From assembly GCA_039707655.1 (NCBI GenBank), contig CM077664.1, positions 120,998,485 to 121,062,484 of the forward strand: a stretch of DNA of 64,000 bases. Reading direction: 5' to 3'. Position 1 is the first letter of the stretch; every line of letters begins with the position of its first letter. The notes below the pieces were generated by a model, which made no database searches, was not told where the DNA came from, and worked only from the letters and a program-made list of their open reading frames with translations. Of this stretch, positions 11,035 through 23,553 are shown piece after piece. The translations under genes were made by a program, and so were the position numbers. The DNA is from Elymus sibiricus (lineage: Eukaryota > Streptophyta > Magnoliopsida > Poales > Poaceae).

Positions 11035-12029
11035 ACTATTAACTTTAAAACTGATCTGCAAGATATGCTAAACCAGGCAGAGTCACAAGCAGCCGGCTTG
11101 CAAAAAGATCTTAAGGCCGAAAAGAAGCTGCGCGAGAAGGCAGAAAGTCTATCGTCAGATTTTCACAAGTCTTTGATGAATGTGACTGATACCCTGGAGA
11201 AAACCAAGGCTGCATTTGAAGAAGAAAAAGCCACCTTATTGAAGCGGGCAGAAGAGGCCGAGTCAAAGCTCAAGCCAGGGACGCAGGAGCTATCCACTTT
11301 GCAGGGCCACATAACAGACATGTGCAATGCTATCTTTGGTAAGCACAAAACTTTGCAAGTCAACAAATGTGCCGGCTTAATATGTTGAGCCGGATTGCTG
11401 ATACTTGCTGATATGTATGTGCAGGTAGAAGGAACCATAACTTGGTTGAACTTCCTCTTGTCAAGCTGAAGGCTATATACAAGTTTCTGGAACAGCTGTA
11501 TGTGGGTGGTGCCTACTGCATTATGGCAGTCAAGAACACTAAGGCACCACCACACTATATCATGGATATGCTAAAGGAACTTTCCACGGTGCCGCAATGG
11601 ATCCAGGAACTAAAGAGATCAGCAAGCCACCAAGGAGCAATGCATGCCCTAGCTCGTGCAAAAGCTTATCTTCCCGAGATGGAGTCGGCTCTACAGGCAG
11701 ACGGCTTTCCAGAGTTCAACATGGACGGATCTTCTTTCACCAATGAACAATACGTGCACTACGTGAAGGTGACCCGGGTAGCAGCGACCAATATTGCAGC
11801 AGAGATGGACTTGGAGAAATATCAAGTTGGCTATTTAGAAGACGGCAAACGCATGAGCATGCCTGATCGAAAGCCTGTTGAACTTAATCCTCCTCGGCGT
11901 AAGCAAAATTTTGCTCCTGATGTCAATCCTTCAGCTGTGATGAAGGAAGATTCCATTTTGGAAGCTTTACGTTCCATTCAGTGCGTAGCAGACGAGCCCC
12001 CGACTCAAGAAGCAGGCGGCGGCCCCTGA

Positions 12030-12370
12030 TGAGCGCGAAGAGCCGGCACATGTTGATCCATCCTCCTCTGCGCAAACGTCAACCCGTAAGGTCGTGCTGC
12101 CGACTCACAGCCGTGAACTTCTTGAAAAGCTTGAATGAAAACATGCCCCAAATATGGTTCTGTAATAACTTACTAATAAAACTTCATCTACTGGTGTTGG
12201 TTCCATCGTGCACTTATTGCATTGTCTGTAAAACTTTGGTTGCTGTAGTGAATGACAAGTCCTCTTTTGTGTAGAAAACCAAGTGTAAATCTTGCTTTGA
12301 AGGACTAGGTAGACAACCCGGCTGTGTAAGCCGATCCGGTAGCTGTAATACAACCCGCCATTGCTGTTAG
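12030..12370. other. Spacer of the minus Tat element
   Basis: No gene seen. Ends with GTTAG (12366-12370), the left target duplication of the solo LTR. Confidence 0.6.
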
Positions 12371-15300
12371 TGTAACACCCTGGATTTTGCCCTTTTTCTT
12401 TTATTTGGATTTATTGAATATTTTAATTGGCATTTGGGTTTTCAGTCAATTCTTTTGGACTTGCCACTTGGAATTATTTTTGATTTTCTTCCAAGTGGGT
12501 TCTACCATCCCTAAACCTTCCCTAGACCTCATCCCTCTCACCATAATGCCATTGGATATTTTTATTTAATGGCATTATATTCATTTTCTTCCTGAACATG
12601 CCTATTTGCTCATATAGCAATGAAGCAACCCTCATTTTTATTGCTCTAAAAATCCCAAGAAAATTCCCAAATATTCTTTGGATCATGCCTCACCTCCCTA
12701 TGCAAAAACATCCCATGGTCATTTTCAGCCAAGGAAAATGTTTTTGCTTCTGGACAGAATGGGTACTTTGTGAAGCAAGTATATTTTTCCTTGATCTGTT
12801 GGGGCTGAAAATTTTACCACATGATTACCCTCCTAAGAGATGCTTAACCCCAAAAATTCAGCTCTAAACTCCTAGCCGTTTGTCCCCAGCACTTGGTACA
12901 AGTTTCTGTCCAGAAACTTTGCATCAAGCTCCAGTCACCTCCACTGCGCCAGATGGCAAGCCAAGCACAGTTCGAGGCACCGCGTTGAAGGGACTTCACG
13001 AATGACACGGTTCGGCAGCGCCGAAAGCACCGCGTGTGCCAGTGCACGCGGTGACCGCATGAGAGCACGGTGCATTGCATGCGCTCGCCGTGCTCTATGC
13101 ACGGGGTCCCTCGGCCGCCGTCCATTCACTCTCCGCTCGCCACCGCAGCGTGTCCCAGCTCACCAGCAGCTCCCAGCGCGCCACCTAGCCTCGCCCTGCT
13201 CCTCCCCGACGCCGGCAAGCCGCTCGCCGGAAGCGGCCGAACGCTACGCGGTGGAACAGTGGGCGCACATGCTCCGTTTTCTCCACGTAGTGCGCCGCAC
13301 TGTGCTTGCACGCGTGCACCACGTAGCATGTGCACCACTGCTCCTCCCCCACGCCGCGCCCGAGCTTTTCTTCCCCTCCACTCTTCTGCAGCTCATCGCC
13401 GGTGGAGTACCGAACTCGGTGGACCTCCATCTATAAATAGAGGCATCCCCGAGTCATTCTAGCCATCCACCTCACCTTCTCTGGCCACAAATCACCCCCC
13501 AATGAGCGCGGCAAGGCCGGGAGGGCCTCCTGCCGCCGTTCATCGCCGGAATCCGCCGTGGATCCCCCTCGAACGTGCACTCATCCTAGCCACTCCCAGC
13601 TCCGTCCATTGCTTCCATCGAGACCGTGGTGACCTCCTAAGCTCGATGGTGCCACTAGCTCGCCGGATCATCGCCGGAATCGCCGAATCCGACAAGCTCC
13701 GCCGCCGCCATCTTTGGAGAAGAACCTCCCGTCACAGTCCGTCCACCCCAGCCGTTGCCTCGGGTACGTGCGTGCTCGCCATGGTACACTGAGTCTATCC
13801 CGCCCAACTCTGGCAACCGCCGTGGCCTCCTCGCCGGAGAACCACCGGCGACAGAGCCGCCGTGCACTGTTCCCTCTCTCTCTCTCTCTCTCTTTTAACC
13901 CTGATAGGGGGCCCCACCTGTCAGCCTCTCTCTCCCTCCCGCGAACCATTTTTAGCGGAGGCGTATTCGCCGAATACGCCTTCGACGTGGCTCTCTGTAG
14001 GAATTTCTGTAAAATCATTTAAATAAATGTTTGACCAGCTTCTGACCCCAACTTTGACAAGCTATAACTTTTATTCTATAAGTCCAATTGAGTTGATTCT
14101 TTTTGCCACTGGTTTGTATTGAGCCAAAGTTTATGCATGCCAAATTTCAGAATTTTTCTTGCTGTTGAGAATTTCTGGTGAAATAAAATGCTTTATGTGA
14201 CATTTTCTTTTTTGCATTTAAAATATTTTTAGAAGCTCCTAATTGTGTTGGAGAAGACCAGGAGTATTGTGACACTCCTCTGAACCAAGGCAAGCCACAA
14301 CATTCATATGCAAGGATGGCATTGCAATGACATTTGTTTATTTGAATTAAATTCATCATTTAATTCACTATTAAAATGATTTGCTATATAGAACTTATTG
14401 CATTGAATTTGTTCCATGTCATTTTGATAGTATGCAGTAGGGTATATGCTTTCTTGCTAAAGTGTGCAGTAGAGATATGTCAGATGCTCTCGTGGTAGCA
14501 AGATGCATTCATCACTCATGAACATGACCCGTGCATCCATTCACACTATGGCTCGAATCATTTTATTTCAAGTTAAATTTGATGTTAACTAAACTTGAAC
14601 ATGCTGTTGATCGAGTCATGGTGCCACCGAATCGAGCTCACCAGTGCAACCACACTTGCCTGGATGGGGAGGCCCTAATGCGGTCTATTTTCATGTCTCT
14701 CGCCGGTGCCTCCTACGAGGGAAGGTTGTGCACTGGCGCTACCTTGGCCCGATAGGCGGTCATAACCTTGAGGGCCCGAGTTTTACGGTACCGAGGTCCC
14801 CATTTGGGACGATGTTTATGTTTGGCCATGACGGTGGCAGCCACAGAGGTGGCGGATGTCACGAGTTGACATCGGGGCCACCCAGGACATAGCCCAAAAG
14901 GGAGTTTGTCGGAGTGGCCGGGAGAGTGTCATGCAATAGATTGGTTTTGTCGGAATATTGTTGGTCCACCCGAATGGGAGCACGAGGCCATGAGTTCCGT
15001 AGTGTGGGTACAGTGTACTAACCTCTGCAGAGTGTATAATCTATCGATAGCCGCGTCCTCGGATATGGACACAGTTCGTAGTAGGTCACACCGTGGGTCA
15101 ACAGATATAATTAACTTGCACACTGAGATTCCCAAGATGGCACATGCAGAAGTGGTGATCGAGTGAGGATCACTATGAAAGGCATGGATGTGATCAAGTG
15201 AGGATCACGTGGGTAAGTTATGAACAGTGGTTACGTGGTAACCCCGAAATGGTAAGTTGGTCCCAGGGACCACGGCAACTTTTCACGCACATCTCATGTT

Positions 15301-15770
15301 GGATAGAATCATGCTCATGCATTCAACTTGTTAAATGCCTTGTTGGTGTTTGTCGTACTTGCTTTGTTTGCTGTGAGCTTGCGAGTACATTCAAAGTACT
15401 CACCTGGCTTATCATGCCAGATGCAAGAGAAGCCGTGCATGTTGTGGATGTCGAGCAGTATGTCGCGCTCTAGGCCGTGTCCCGGCAGTGTCCTTGTGGA
15501 GTGGAGTTCCGCTACCTCGTCGTTCCGCTGCCGCGTAGTAGTTCCCTTATCATCGAGGCCCATGAGATGTCTACTAAATAATGTACATAAGTGCAGCCGC
15601 ACCGTGTGAGCCGCTTGGCCTCGCTTATCATGTAATATTGGAAACTATGTATCTGCTAGATATCAATAAAGCGGTCGTTTTCTGTACCAAGTTGTTGTGT
15701 ATTGCTAGAAGACTTGATCTCTGGGCTGGCAATGCAAGGTAAACCGGTTGCTCTGAGCCGGGGTGCCACA
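12371..15770 (+). mobile_element. Solo LTR, 3.4 kb, with 5-bp target duplication GTTAG
   Basis: Begins TGTAACACCCTGG and ends GGGGTGCCACA, imperfect inverted ends with TG...CA. GTTAG precedes it (12366-12370) and follows it (15771-15775), so the boundaries are firm. It has TATAAAT at 13432, an AATAAA signal near 15664 and no gag or pol. A lone 3.4-kb LTR with intact duplications is the product of recombination between the two LTRs of a full element. The long LTR beginning TGTAACACC suggests a Tekay/Del-like gypsy family; this is recollection, not a match. Frames open in it are not convincing genes. Confidence 0.88.
13432..13438 (+). promoter_or_regulatory. TATA box of the solo LTR
   Basis: TATAAAT in CCATCTATAAATAGAGGC, a strong plant TATA box about 1.06 kb into the LTR. 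A matching box occurs in the related truncated LTR at 18824. Confidence 0.65.
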
Positions 15771-15775
15771 GTTAG

Positions 15776-16494
15776 AACACACATCTAGAGCGAGCTCTGA
15801 GACCCGGCCAGAATGGCGACTTGCTGTATTAACTCAAGCACCATTGGTGTTTGACGATTTTAACAGAAATTTTGGTTGCAGGGCAACCCGGCAAATTGTG
15901 CTACCGATATGATAGTATAAATAAAGTAATGAAACTTGTGTCTGTAAAAATATGCAATATGTATAAACACTTATGCAAAATATATAACAGAATAAGCATA
16001 ACATTGCAAAGTTATAAAAATAAAAGCCGGGTTTCGAGGCATGACATAATGACCGGCTTTCGAGGCTCGAGTCTGATTTGCTTCTGTGAAGCAGGCTTTT
16101 TGGCCTCTTTTGGTTTGTCCTAGCTCTCTGAAAGCCGGTTCTCACGTGACTTAGCCAGTGTGTTAACTTTGATGAGTTCATGGTCACCTCTGTGATTGAC
16201 TCATCAACCGTTCAACCGGGTCACCTTTTTGGAGTAGCATCTTGCTAACAGGCAGGTATAACCAAGTATATAATGGCATACGCCGGGTTAAGAGGGATGT
16301 TAATAGCTAAACTCGATGAGTTGGAAGCCCCAAGTAACCAATCATCAAAAAATACAGGCTCAACACACAATTTCTGAGGCGAAACGACAAACTCTCTTAT
16401 CCAGAGATGCCGGCTTTACTTCTTTAATCATAATATATATATACATGATGAAGGTATGTACAAAAGATAGTGCCAAGTCCGTGACTTAGGTATA
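15776..16494 (-). other. 3' spacer of the minus Tat element after pol
   Basis: AT-rich with scattered CCGG-containing words typical of this element. One further GCCCCAAG motif lies near 16325. No gene seen. Confidence 0.55.
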
Positions 16495-17227
16495 ATATGG
16501 CCGAAGATGTGCAATATTCCAGGGTCGGCTGCCCTCCTCCTCAGAGGTACGTGATTTATTTGCTTCACGTATGTCAACAAGTTAATATGACCCGTTGTTG
16601 AGATTTTTGCTGATGACGAAGGGTCCTTCCCAAGGAGGCGAAAGCTTATGCATGCCTATCTGGTCTTGTATCAGACGGAGCACTAGGTCACCTTCCTGAA
16701 AGGTATGACTTTGAACTCTACGGCTATGATAGCAATGCAGGTCTTGTTGATATATCGCAGATCTGGGCGCGGCAAGTTCGCGTTTTTCTTCCAGAGCATC
16801 AAGAGCATCTTAGTGAGCTTGTTCATTATCAGCCTCCACATAAGTTGTGACTCGAGGAGAGTCATGATGAATATCGCTTGGAAGTACAGCTTCTGTACCA
16901 TAGACCAGGAAAAGTGGCATATAGCCTGTTGACCTGTTGGGAGTAGTCCGTATGCTCCAAAGCACTGCAGGCAATTCCTCCTCCCAGCATCATGGGGTTC
17001 GCTCAAGAGGCACCATAAGTCTTGGTTTAATCCCGCATAACAACTCTTGATTAGCTCGCTCTGGTTGTCCATTGGACTGAGGATGTGCTACCGATGCTAA
17101 GTCAAGCCGGATATGTTCTTGCTGACAAAACTGCTTCATAGCTCCCTTGGACAGATTGGTGCCATTGTCGGTGATGATGCTGTGCGGATAACCGTACCGG
17201 TAAATCAGTTTTTTCAGGAACTTGACA
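16495..17227 (-). pseudogene. pol fragment: integrase of the minus Tat element
   Basis: Minus-strand translation gives GYPHSIITDNGT followed by SNGQPERANQ: the second catalytic D and the E, 35 residues apart. Downstream residues recur in shifted frames (a VYGAEAVLP segment near 16880, then KLSPPWEGPF near 16640), so there are at least two frame shifts. The first catalytic D and the zinc-binding region are missing because the sequence is cut at 17227 by another transposon. The tail runs to about 16495. Non-functional remnant of a DNA-integrating enzyme. Confidence 0.82.
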
Positions 17228-19790
17228 TGTGACACCCTGGTTTTCGCTCCTTGTTTTTTTTTCGTCGCGGGATTTGACTCCCGTCTTTTTTCTGGTGTTA
17301 TTGGATTTTCTCTCGCTCTTGGGTATTTGAGATGGTAATTTAGCCTTGCCTCTCCCATCCAACCAAAGATTCTCTCCAGTCCAACCCTGTCACCCAAAAT
17401 TTGTTCTCAGGATTTTGCCACCGAAACCCTACCTTCCGAGTTACCGGAAGAGAAACCCTAATTCCGGCAGTTACAAAGGAACCCCAATTTCATTTGATCT
17501 GTTTCCTCCCAAACTTTTCCCAATGATCATCCTATCTCTGTAAACCCTGGATATGTAAAAATATTGCCAAGTCATTCGCAATATTTTTCATTTAAAATTA
17601 ATTCCTTTTTCTACCAGTTAAAGGAATTAAATCCAGGAAAATATCTATCCATCTCCAAAATTCATGAAAACTTGTGGAGATATTATTTGTGATCATATTG
17701 AGCTCCCATAAAAATATTGGCAATAATTAAATAAGGGAAATTGCATTTTCCTATTTAAAGTCAATATTGCAACTTGGGCACTTTCCAAAGGAGCTGCCAT
17801 TTTGGTAACCAGGAAAAATCCCAAATAATTTTTGGAGCTTCTCCTATCCATATCTTCACGATTTCCATCAAGAACCCAAGTTCCATAGTTCAAATTTTGA
17901 GCACATCATCCAATTCTTGTTTCTGGACTTATTTTGAGGTTGTGAAGCAACTATATTTTATATTGCTTCAAAATTCTTGAAATTAATCCAGGACCTCATA
18001 TTCCCTATATGATGTGAGCATGCAAAAATTCACATCATTTCATCTAGCCAATTTCTCCCAAAAATTACATCTAGTTTCTGTCCAGATTCTAGCTCTGTGA
18101 AGGAAGTACTATCTAGGAGAATCCAAATGAGCTGAAATTTTTCCAGTACCTTCATACCTCCAAATCATCACCCTACACCAAAATTCAGTTCATTTCATCA
18201 AGCCAAATGAGTGCAGCTGCAAAGTCAAGTTTCTGGACAAATTTGGCATTGTAAAGGAAGTGCACTCAAACTTGGTCCAATTTGCTTCAAATTTCTCCAA
18301 CAGGTGCTCTTTCTTATCTCATGTCCCTGTGACAACTTGGCCAGCTCTAGAGCTTCTGTGATCCATCCAATGACATAACCCATCCATATGATCAGTGGCC
18401 ATCGCGTTTGACAAGGCCTGACGCCCAGACGAGTCCCAGAGTAGGCGGTGCACGCGGTGACCGCGTGAACAGCGAGCAGAGACTGTGCTCTACGCGGTCG
18501 TAGCGTCAGCCAGCTAGCTCCGGCCAGTTCCGGCGTGTCCCGAAGTGTCTAATGGCTTCGCGGAGTCCACGTACCCCCGCTGGACCCTTCTCCCCCTCCG
18601 TTTTCTTCCTCGCCAGACGGCGACAAGCTCGCCGTACCGCCACTGTTGCCACGCGGCTCCGGACGTGTTCGAGCTCTCCCGAAGCGCCAGCTAGCTCCTC
18701 GGCACAGCGTCGCAATAGTCGCGGGTCAGGTCGGCACCACCGGGTGTGTGCCACCTCGCCGGAGCTCCAGTGCGCGGCTAAGATCGCCACCGCGGCCATG
18801 CCCATCCGCTCGCCCCGTCCGGCTATAAATAGCCCACCCCCGCACTCCTCGAGCTCACCAGCCTCTCTTCCATCCTCCTAGCCTCCTCCCCGACCAGTCA
18901 GTTAAGCTCAAGGAGCTTTCCTCACCTCCCACAGCCGCCATGGCCGTCGCACGGCCTCGTCTAAATTCCGGCGAGCCCGAGCCCCTCTCCTCCTCTTTCC
19001 ACCACCAGAGGAACCCCGACGTCCGGCAGAGCCCCTCCGCCCTTTCCCTCCGTCTCCGGTGGCCCAGGGCACTGCGCCCGAAGTCGCCGTGTCTGCCGTC
19101 TGCCGCGGCCGGCGTCCCGCTCGGACGAGCGCTCGCCGGCGGCCGTGCCTTACGCGGACGGGACCACCTCGGTCTCCTGAGCACAGCGGTAGGCCGGGCG
19201 TCCCGAACAGTGGCCGGAGTCGCCGGCAACCGCCGGCGGGAGATGCCCCAGCCTCGCCATGCGCGTGCGGGCAAGAAGGAAGACGACGACCCCCCCCTAG
19301 TGCGTCCCGCCTGTCGGCCTCACCCGTTGACTCAGCTGACCCGGTGACGTGGAAAAATGAAAGCGTACTTTGCGGTTTACGTTTTCTGCAGATGAAAGCG
19401 TATTTCCCTGCGGCTTAGAGCTGAAATGCGTTTTTTTGTGCAGGAAAGCGTATTTCCAGAAGTACGTTTTCCTTATTCAGCCGCCGGCCGAAACCTCTAC
19501 ATTGCGGACGTTCACTAGATAAGAGCAGAAAAGCATAGTCACTGTTTGTTTTTCTGCCTATCGAACGAACAGCCGTTTCTCTTCAACCGTAACTCTGATT
19601 GAGGTAAATCCAACGCCCACGTTCTCAGTTCGTCGAGCCCATTCCGGTGACATCACTTTCACAATGTTTACACTTTCTGAAAATGCCCATTTTGCACCTG
19701 CCCTATATCCAGCCTCTCCGAGAGGGGACCCTTTTCGGCAAATTTTTCCGCAAGGCGATCACTCTTCTCTCCGGTGAACTCATCGGCCGG
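17228..19790 (+). mobile_element. Truncated LTR (TGTGACACC family) with a deletion at its right edge
   Basis: Starts TGTGACACCCTGG directly after the interrupted integrase. TGACA at 17223-17227 would be its left target duplication. It resembles the solo LTR at 12371 in start, in a GTGCACGCGGTGACCGC segment (13035 and 18450) and in TATA placement. No matching right end or second TGACA is found at the junction with gag, which lies between about 19700 and 19795. The host element's zinc knuckle, protease, RT and RNase H are absent. I infer one deletion that removed the LTR's right part and about half of the host element. Right boundary approximate. Confidence 0.65.
18824..18830 (+). promoter_or_regulatory. 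TATA box of the truncated LTR
   Basis: TATAAAT in CCGGCTATAAATAGCCCACC. Confidence 0.6.
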
Positions 19791-21510
19791 TGTTGGTGTT
19801 TGCAACAAGATCAGAACCTCCCTCGTGATTCTTACGCTTGCGGTTGTTATTGCCATTATTCTGCTGCTGACCCTTGCCACCATTTTTCTTGCCCTTGCCA
19901 GATTTCTCATCATCAGAGGTTGGATCCTTTCTACTATCAGACTCGGCATACCGAGTTAAAACATCCATGAGATCACCCATGTCTTTGACCTTCCTCTTGA
20001 GACGCCCCAACTTCTAGACCAAAGGCTGAAACTTGCAATTTCATTCCAAGACAAGGACAATCTGCTGAGTTGTGATGCTATATGAAGAGTGGATGACTTC
20101 TGTGATCCGGCGAGACCAATGATGTGCTGACTCATCATCACGCTGAACACAGTGCTCGAGATCAACGATTGTAGTTGGACGCTTGCAAGTCCCCTGGAAG
20201 TTCTTGATGAAAAGCTCCTTCAACTCTTGCCAGGTGTTAATAGAATTTGTAGGCAAATTTTTCAACCAAGTGCGTGCTGGACCTTCCAACATGAGAGGTA
20301 AGTAACGAGAACAGACAACTCACTGGCTTCAATCATATCCATAGCTAGCTCATAGCTTTCGATCCACTCGGCCGGCTCCAAATCGCCTGTATAATTAGGA
20401 ACCTTGCGAGGGCCCTTAAAATCCGGGGGCATCCGTGCGTCTCGTAATGCCGGGATTAAACACGGAGTCCTGATAGTCCGGCCTATGATGCCACTAGTGC
20501 GGACTGCTGGCTTGGCTGAGGCGGGAGGGGGTTGTACAATGGGCTAAACAAATGATGCACCTGTGTTTCCTGCCTCTAACCCTCGTAAAGCACGAGCAGC
20601 GTCGACGATCGCCTGTGCGTTCGGGATTTCGGGCTGTGGCTGATTTAGAGGTGACTACTGAGCCCTTCTTCACTGCGCACTGCTGGAAACCGCTGGTGAA
20701 TCAGCATGTCGGCTCCTACTACGACTTGGATGAGGGGTAGAATGCAGCCGGTGCTGACTATGGGAGTAATTTGCTTGCTGTGTTACTACTGTCTTCAGCA
20801 TCTCGATGGCGTTCCTACCCTCAATCTGAATAGGACTGTTCCATTCAATCGAAATTGTTATGGGTTTCCGCCAACACATTATCCACTGGGTTGGAATAAT
20901 GTCCAACTGGGGTCTGGAACCGGCGAGGCGGCAACTGTTGCTGCTGGTGTATCAGCGGCGGCTGCTGAGCCGGCGGCTGTTGCTGAGCCGGTGACTGTTG
21001 CTGAGCTGGCTGCTATAATGGGGGCCCGTTTGGGGACACAACGCCAGCCCTCGGGTTCACCGGAGCAAGTGGATCACGCGGCATGCAAAACAGCTGAGTT
21101 GGCACAATATGGGCTGGAAGCCGGCTCTGATGCCTCCTTTGGTGAACGATATCTGACTCGCTCTGACGACGACTGAGATAAAGGGCCTCCGCCTCCAGGC
21201 GCTGCGTTTCCTTGGCGATGCGAGCCTGCGACTCCGCCATGCGGGTGTTTTCTGCGTTAATATCCTCCAGGATCTTGGTTAACTGCTCGTGACACTTTGT
21301 AATTTCTGCGTTGCGTGCTGTAGCGTTTTCCACAGTCACCGGCTCTGCCAAAAGAGTCCCGAGGGTGGCCATCATCTCGGAGAGCACCTGTGCCCCGGTC
21401 TTCTGAGAGCCGGCGGCACCTGAGTCGGTCGCCCCTGAGCCGGCGATGGCGAGATTCTATCCTGCCGCTGGATCCGCTGGGTCGCGGGGCTGATGCTGGG
21501 TTCCAGCCAT
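19790..21510 (-). pseudogene. gag of the minus Tat element
   Basis: A plausible start is ATG 21510 (MAGTQHQPRDPADPAAG), followed in the same frame by a TAG at about 21459, a charged helical region (21387-21100, ENTRMAESQARIAKETQRLE) and another TAG near 21013 inside a glutamine/proline-rich run. The conserved retrotransposon gag domain is at 20292-20041 (GPARTWLKNLPTNSINTWQE, then FIKNFQGT). The basic, asparagine/glycine-rich segment (20010-19790, KGKKNGGKGQQQNNGNNN) that normally precedes the zinc knuckle ends abruptly at TNTG. Several frame changes separate the parts. The protein would form the RNA-packaging particle. Broken by stops, shifts and truncation. Confidence 0.78.
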
Positions 21511-22038
21511 GTAGACCGCAGCAAATCGAGCCAGCTCATGGGACTCTAGAAAAACTTCATCATCGGAGTGACCTCCCAACTTGCCATCAATCAAGGGACA
21601 GATTGACTCGGTCACCACCATCGATGACTCATCGTCGGAGTAGGCGAGCGTGTCATCGCCAGAGATTGAATTTTCTGACAGGGCCACCCCCTGGGTGAAG
21701 CTCACAAAGGCATGCCTCCGGCCGGCTCTCGGCGGGCCGGGTCTTGCCTGGCAGGGACTGGCATGGCGGGCTGACTCGGTGTTGGTGATGACATCCAACC
21801 CGGCGGCTAACTCGCCTATGACGCCGATGAAGACATGGAACTTGCCAAAGGGGACCCGGTACCCGTACTCGATTGAGTCGGCCTCGGGGCCCCAGCCAGA
21901 AACATTGATGTAGAGCTTGCCACGGCGACTCTTGGTCATCTGACCGATCGCGTATCCCTCGATCCCTGAAGGAGCTCCCGCCAAGAACTCAACTCCACCA
22001 TGCGCTGGCCCGACGGTGGGCCCCAACTATCGTGGTTT
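21457..22038 (-). other. gag leader region and candidate primer-binding site
   Basis: An open frame runs from near the LTR to a TAG at about 21459, containing GKLYINVSGWGPEAD and FHVFIGVIGELAAG. It has no ATG near its upstream edge, so it is either an untranslated leader or an N-terminal extension of gag starting at an internal ATG (MTKSRRGK). Just inside the LTR edge the minus strand reads TTGGGGCCCACCGT (about 22025-22012), a possible tRNA primer site beginning TGG; the matching tRNA is not determined. Confidence 0.45.
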
Positions 22039-22571
22039 TGTCATGGCAGATGTCCTCGTGAAAGGACTTAGTCATGAGGCCATCGCAGTTGCGTGGAAAC
22101 TTGAACGGGGTTGAACGGGAAAGAAGGAGATGGGTTTAGCCAGGTTTGGCTCCTCACGGTGGAGGTAAAAGCCTACTCCTGCTTGATTGATATTGCTTTG
22201 GATCTCAATTACAAGGGTGCGGATTCGCTAACCTAGCTCTCGAGAGATTGCAACTTAAGTCTTTTTGTCCCAGGGGCTCTCCTTTATATAACAGGTCGAG
22301 TCCTTGGCCTTACAGAAGATTCCGTGTCGTACTGTTAACCCGTATCCTACTCTAACTCTTGTCCATCTTGCTTTCCAAATTAGGAAATTCTCTATCTGGG
22401 CCATTTCTGCAAGCCAACCCACAAGGCTCCTCCATGAGCCGGCCATCGACCGGGTCTTGCTACAGGCCTTTAGTCCTTCCCCTGTCGCGTTATCATGACC
22501 CGAAAAATGGAGCGACTCATAGTGCTTCTAACTACCTTGTCAGGTCCTGGTCGTGGGTAATATCCCCAACA
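22039..22571 (-). mobile_element. 5' LTR of the minus Tat element (533 bp)
   Basis: On the minus strand it begins TGTTGGGGATATTACC and ends GCCATGACA. A TATATAA lies at 22290-22284 (minus). The right flank 22572-22576 (CTGCT) would be its target duplication; the left partner is outside the window. Confidence 0.8.
22284..22290 (-). promoter_or_regulatory. TATA box of the minus Tat LTR
   Basis: Minus strand CTGTTATATAAAGGAG, positioned about 280 bp into the LTR and just upstream of the expected transcript start. Confidence 0.6.
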
Positions 22572-23553
22572 CTGCTGTTCCAAGTAAATTTGCATGTGCC
22601 ATCTCTAATCATTCAAATAAACATCTGTTTTGTGTGCCCGTACCGCTCATGGAGAAACGGGGCAGTCAATATCTTCCATTCTAAGCGGGTTATTCTCATG
22701 ACAAGAGTTTATTCACTCGTCTTGCACGAGAGAGGCTGATATTTGGGATGCTCAGTCCTGTTAAACAAAAACAAGAAAAATATAATAAAACAAACTCCCC
22801 CCGGAAAGTTGATTGTTTGGAGGGCACCCGAGGATTTGACTCACCATGGATTGTGTCTGTATGGTTGTGGAGGAGTAAACCTTTATCTTTCTGCATGGGA
22901 ACTGCCAATAATGTGTTTAGCATGGAAGATATTGAAATCCTTTGTTGTGACGTTGCCAGGAAAAGCACACCACTCAAAATGTATTCATCTCTGTTTTAAG
23001 CTCTGAGCTGTGGCACCTCTGCAAATCTCTGCTTCCCTCTGCGAAGGGCCTTTCTATTTACTTTCATGTTATTTACTTTTATTGTTGAGTCATCACCTTC
23101 TCATTCAAGCACCAACTATGAGAGCACAATTGTCATTCTTAGTTTAACATGCATTGAGTCTAGTTAATGTTGGATGTGAGCATGACTGGACCTCTTCTAC
23201 CCTGAATTACAATGTTTAGTCGTTGCTTGAACTTCAAAGGTGCTTTGCATTTATGTTTTGCGGTCTCAGAAAGGGCTAGCGAGATACCATGTTAATATAT
23301 TATATCATGATTGTTTTGACAAATTGTTGGCATTTGAGATATGTTATTATTGCTCGCTAGTTGATTATGCCATTGATATGAGTAAATGTGAGTTCTAAGT
23401 GTTATCCTTCACATGGTTAGTTCATGATCTTTGCTGAAAACTTGGTTGCTAGTTAAGCTTATATACGGCAACAGAAACAAAAGAGTTCTTAAAAGTTTTT
23501 CTTTGTCACTTTCAGTTTGTAAACTGAATTGCTTGAGGACAAGCAATGAGTTA

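Larger units (their letters stand above)
8488..12029 (+). pseudogene. Opposite-strand gene of the minus Tat element, five exons (PF04195-like)
   Basis: Likely start ATG 8488 (MAPKTNKAVNW). Exon 1 runs to about 9377 and encodes the conserved plant gypsy-type region (FGDHLDRGF; after a frame shift near 8690, SHPKVWHKTWFYYKDTSP). It contains an in-frame TAG in VYL*IEP. Splice signals then give exon 2 (9465-10000), exon 3 (10074-10578), exon 4 (11035-11338, a coiled coil with EKAESLSSDFHKSL) and exon 5 (11425-12029). The first junction and the junctions of exons 3-4 and 4-5 keep frame. Exon 2 has a stop near 9686. Exon 5 ends in a region with GAMHALARAKAYLPEM and stops at 12029. Same gene type and relative position as in the plus Tat element, but a divergent sequence. 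Function unknown; inactive here because of the shift and stops. Confidence 0.75.
8339..22571 (-). mobile_element. Minus-strand Tat-type LTR retrotransposon with nested insertions
   Basis: Read right to left: LTR (22571-22039), gag leader and gag (22038 to about 19790), a gap filled by another transposon, integrase (17227-16495), spacer, and an opposite-strand gene (8488-12029, plus strand). The 3' end and 3' LTR are not in the window; the plus-strand Tat element begins at 8338. Protease, RT and RNase H are missing, probably removed by a deletion at the insertion starting 17228. A solo LTR (12371-15770) sits in the 3' spacer. Confidence 0.82.

Noticed and set aside
12371..15770. Frames of 60-144 codons inside the solo LTR as genes
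   Set aside because: They lie inside an LTR bounded by target duplications, overlap each other on both strands, and have no domain.
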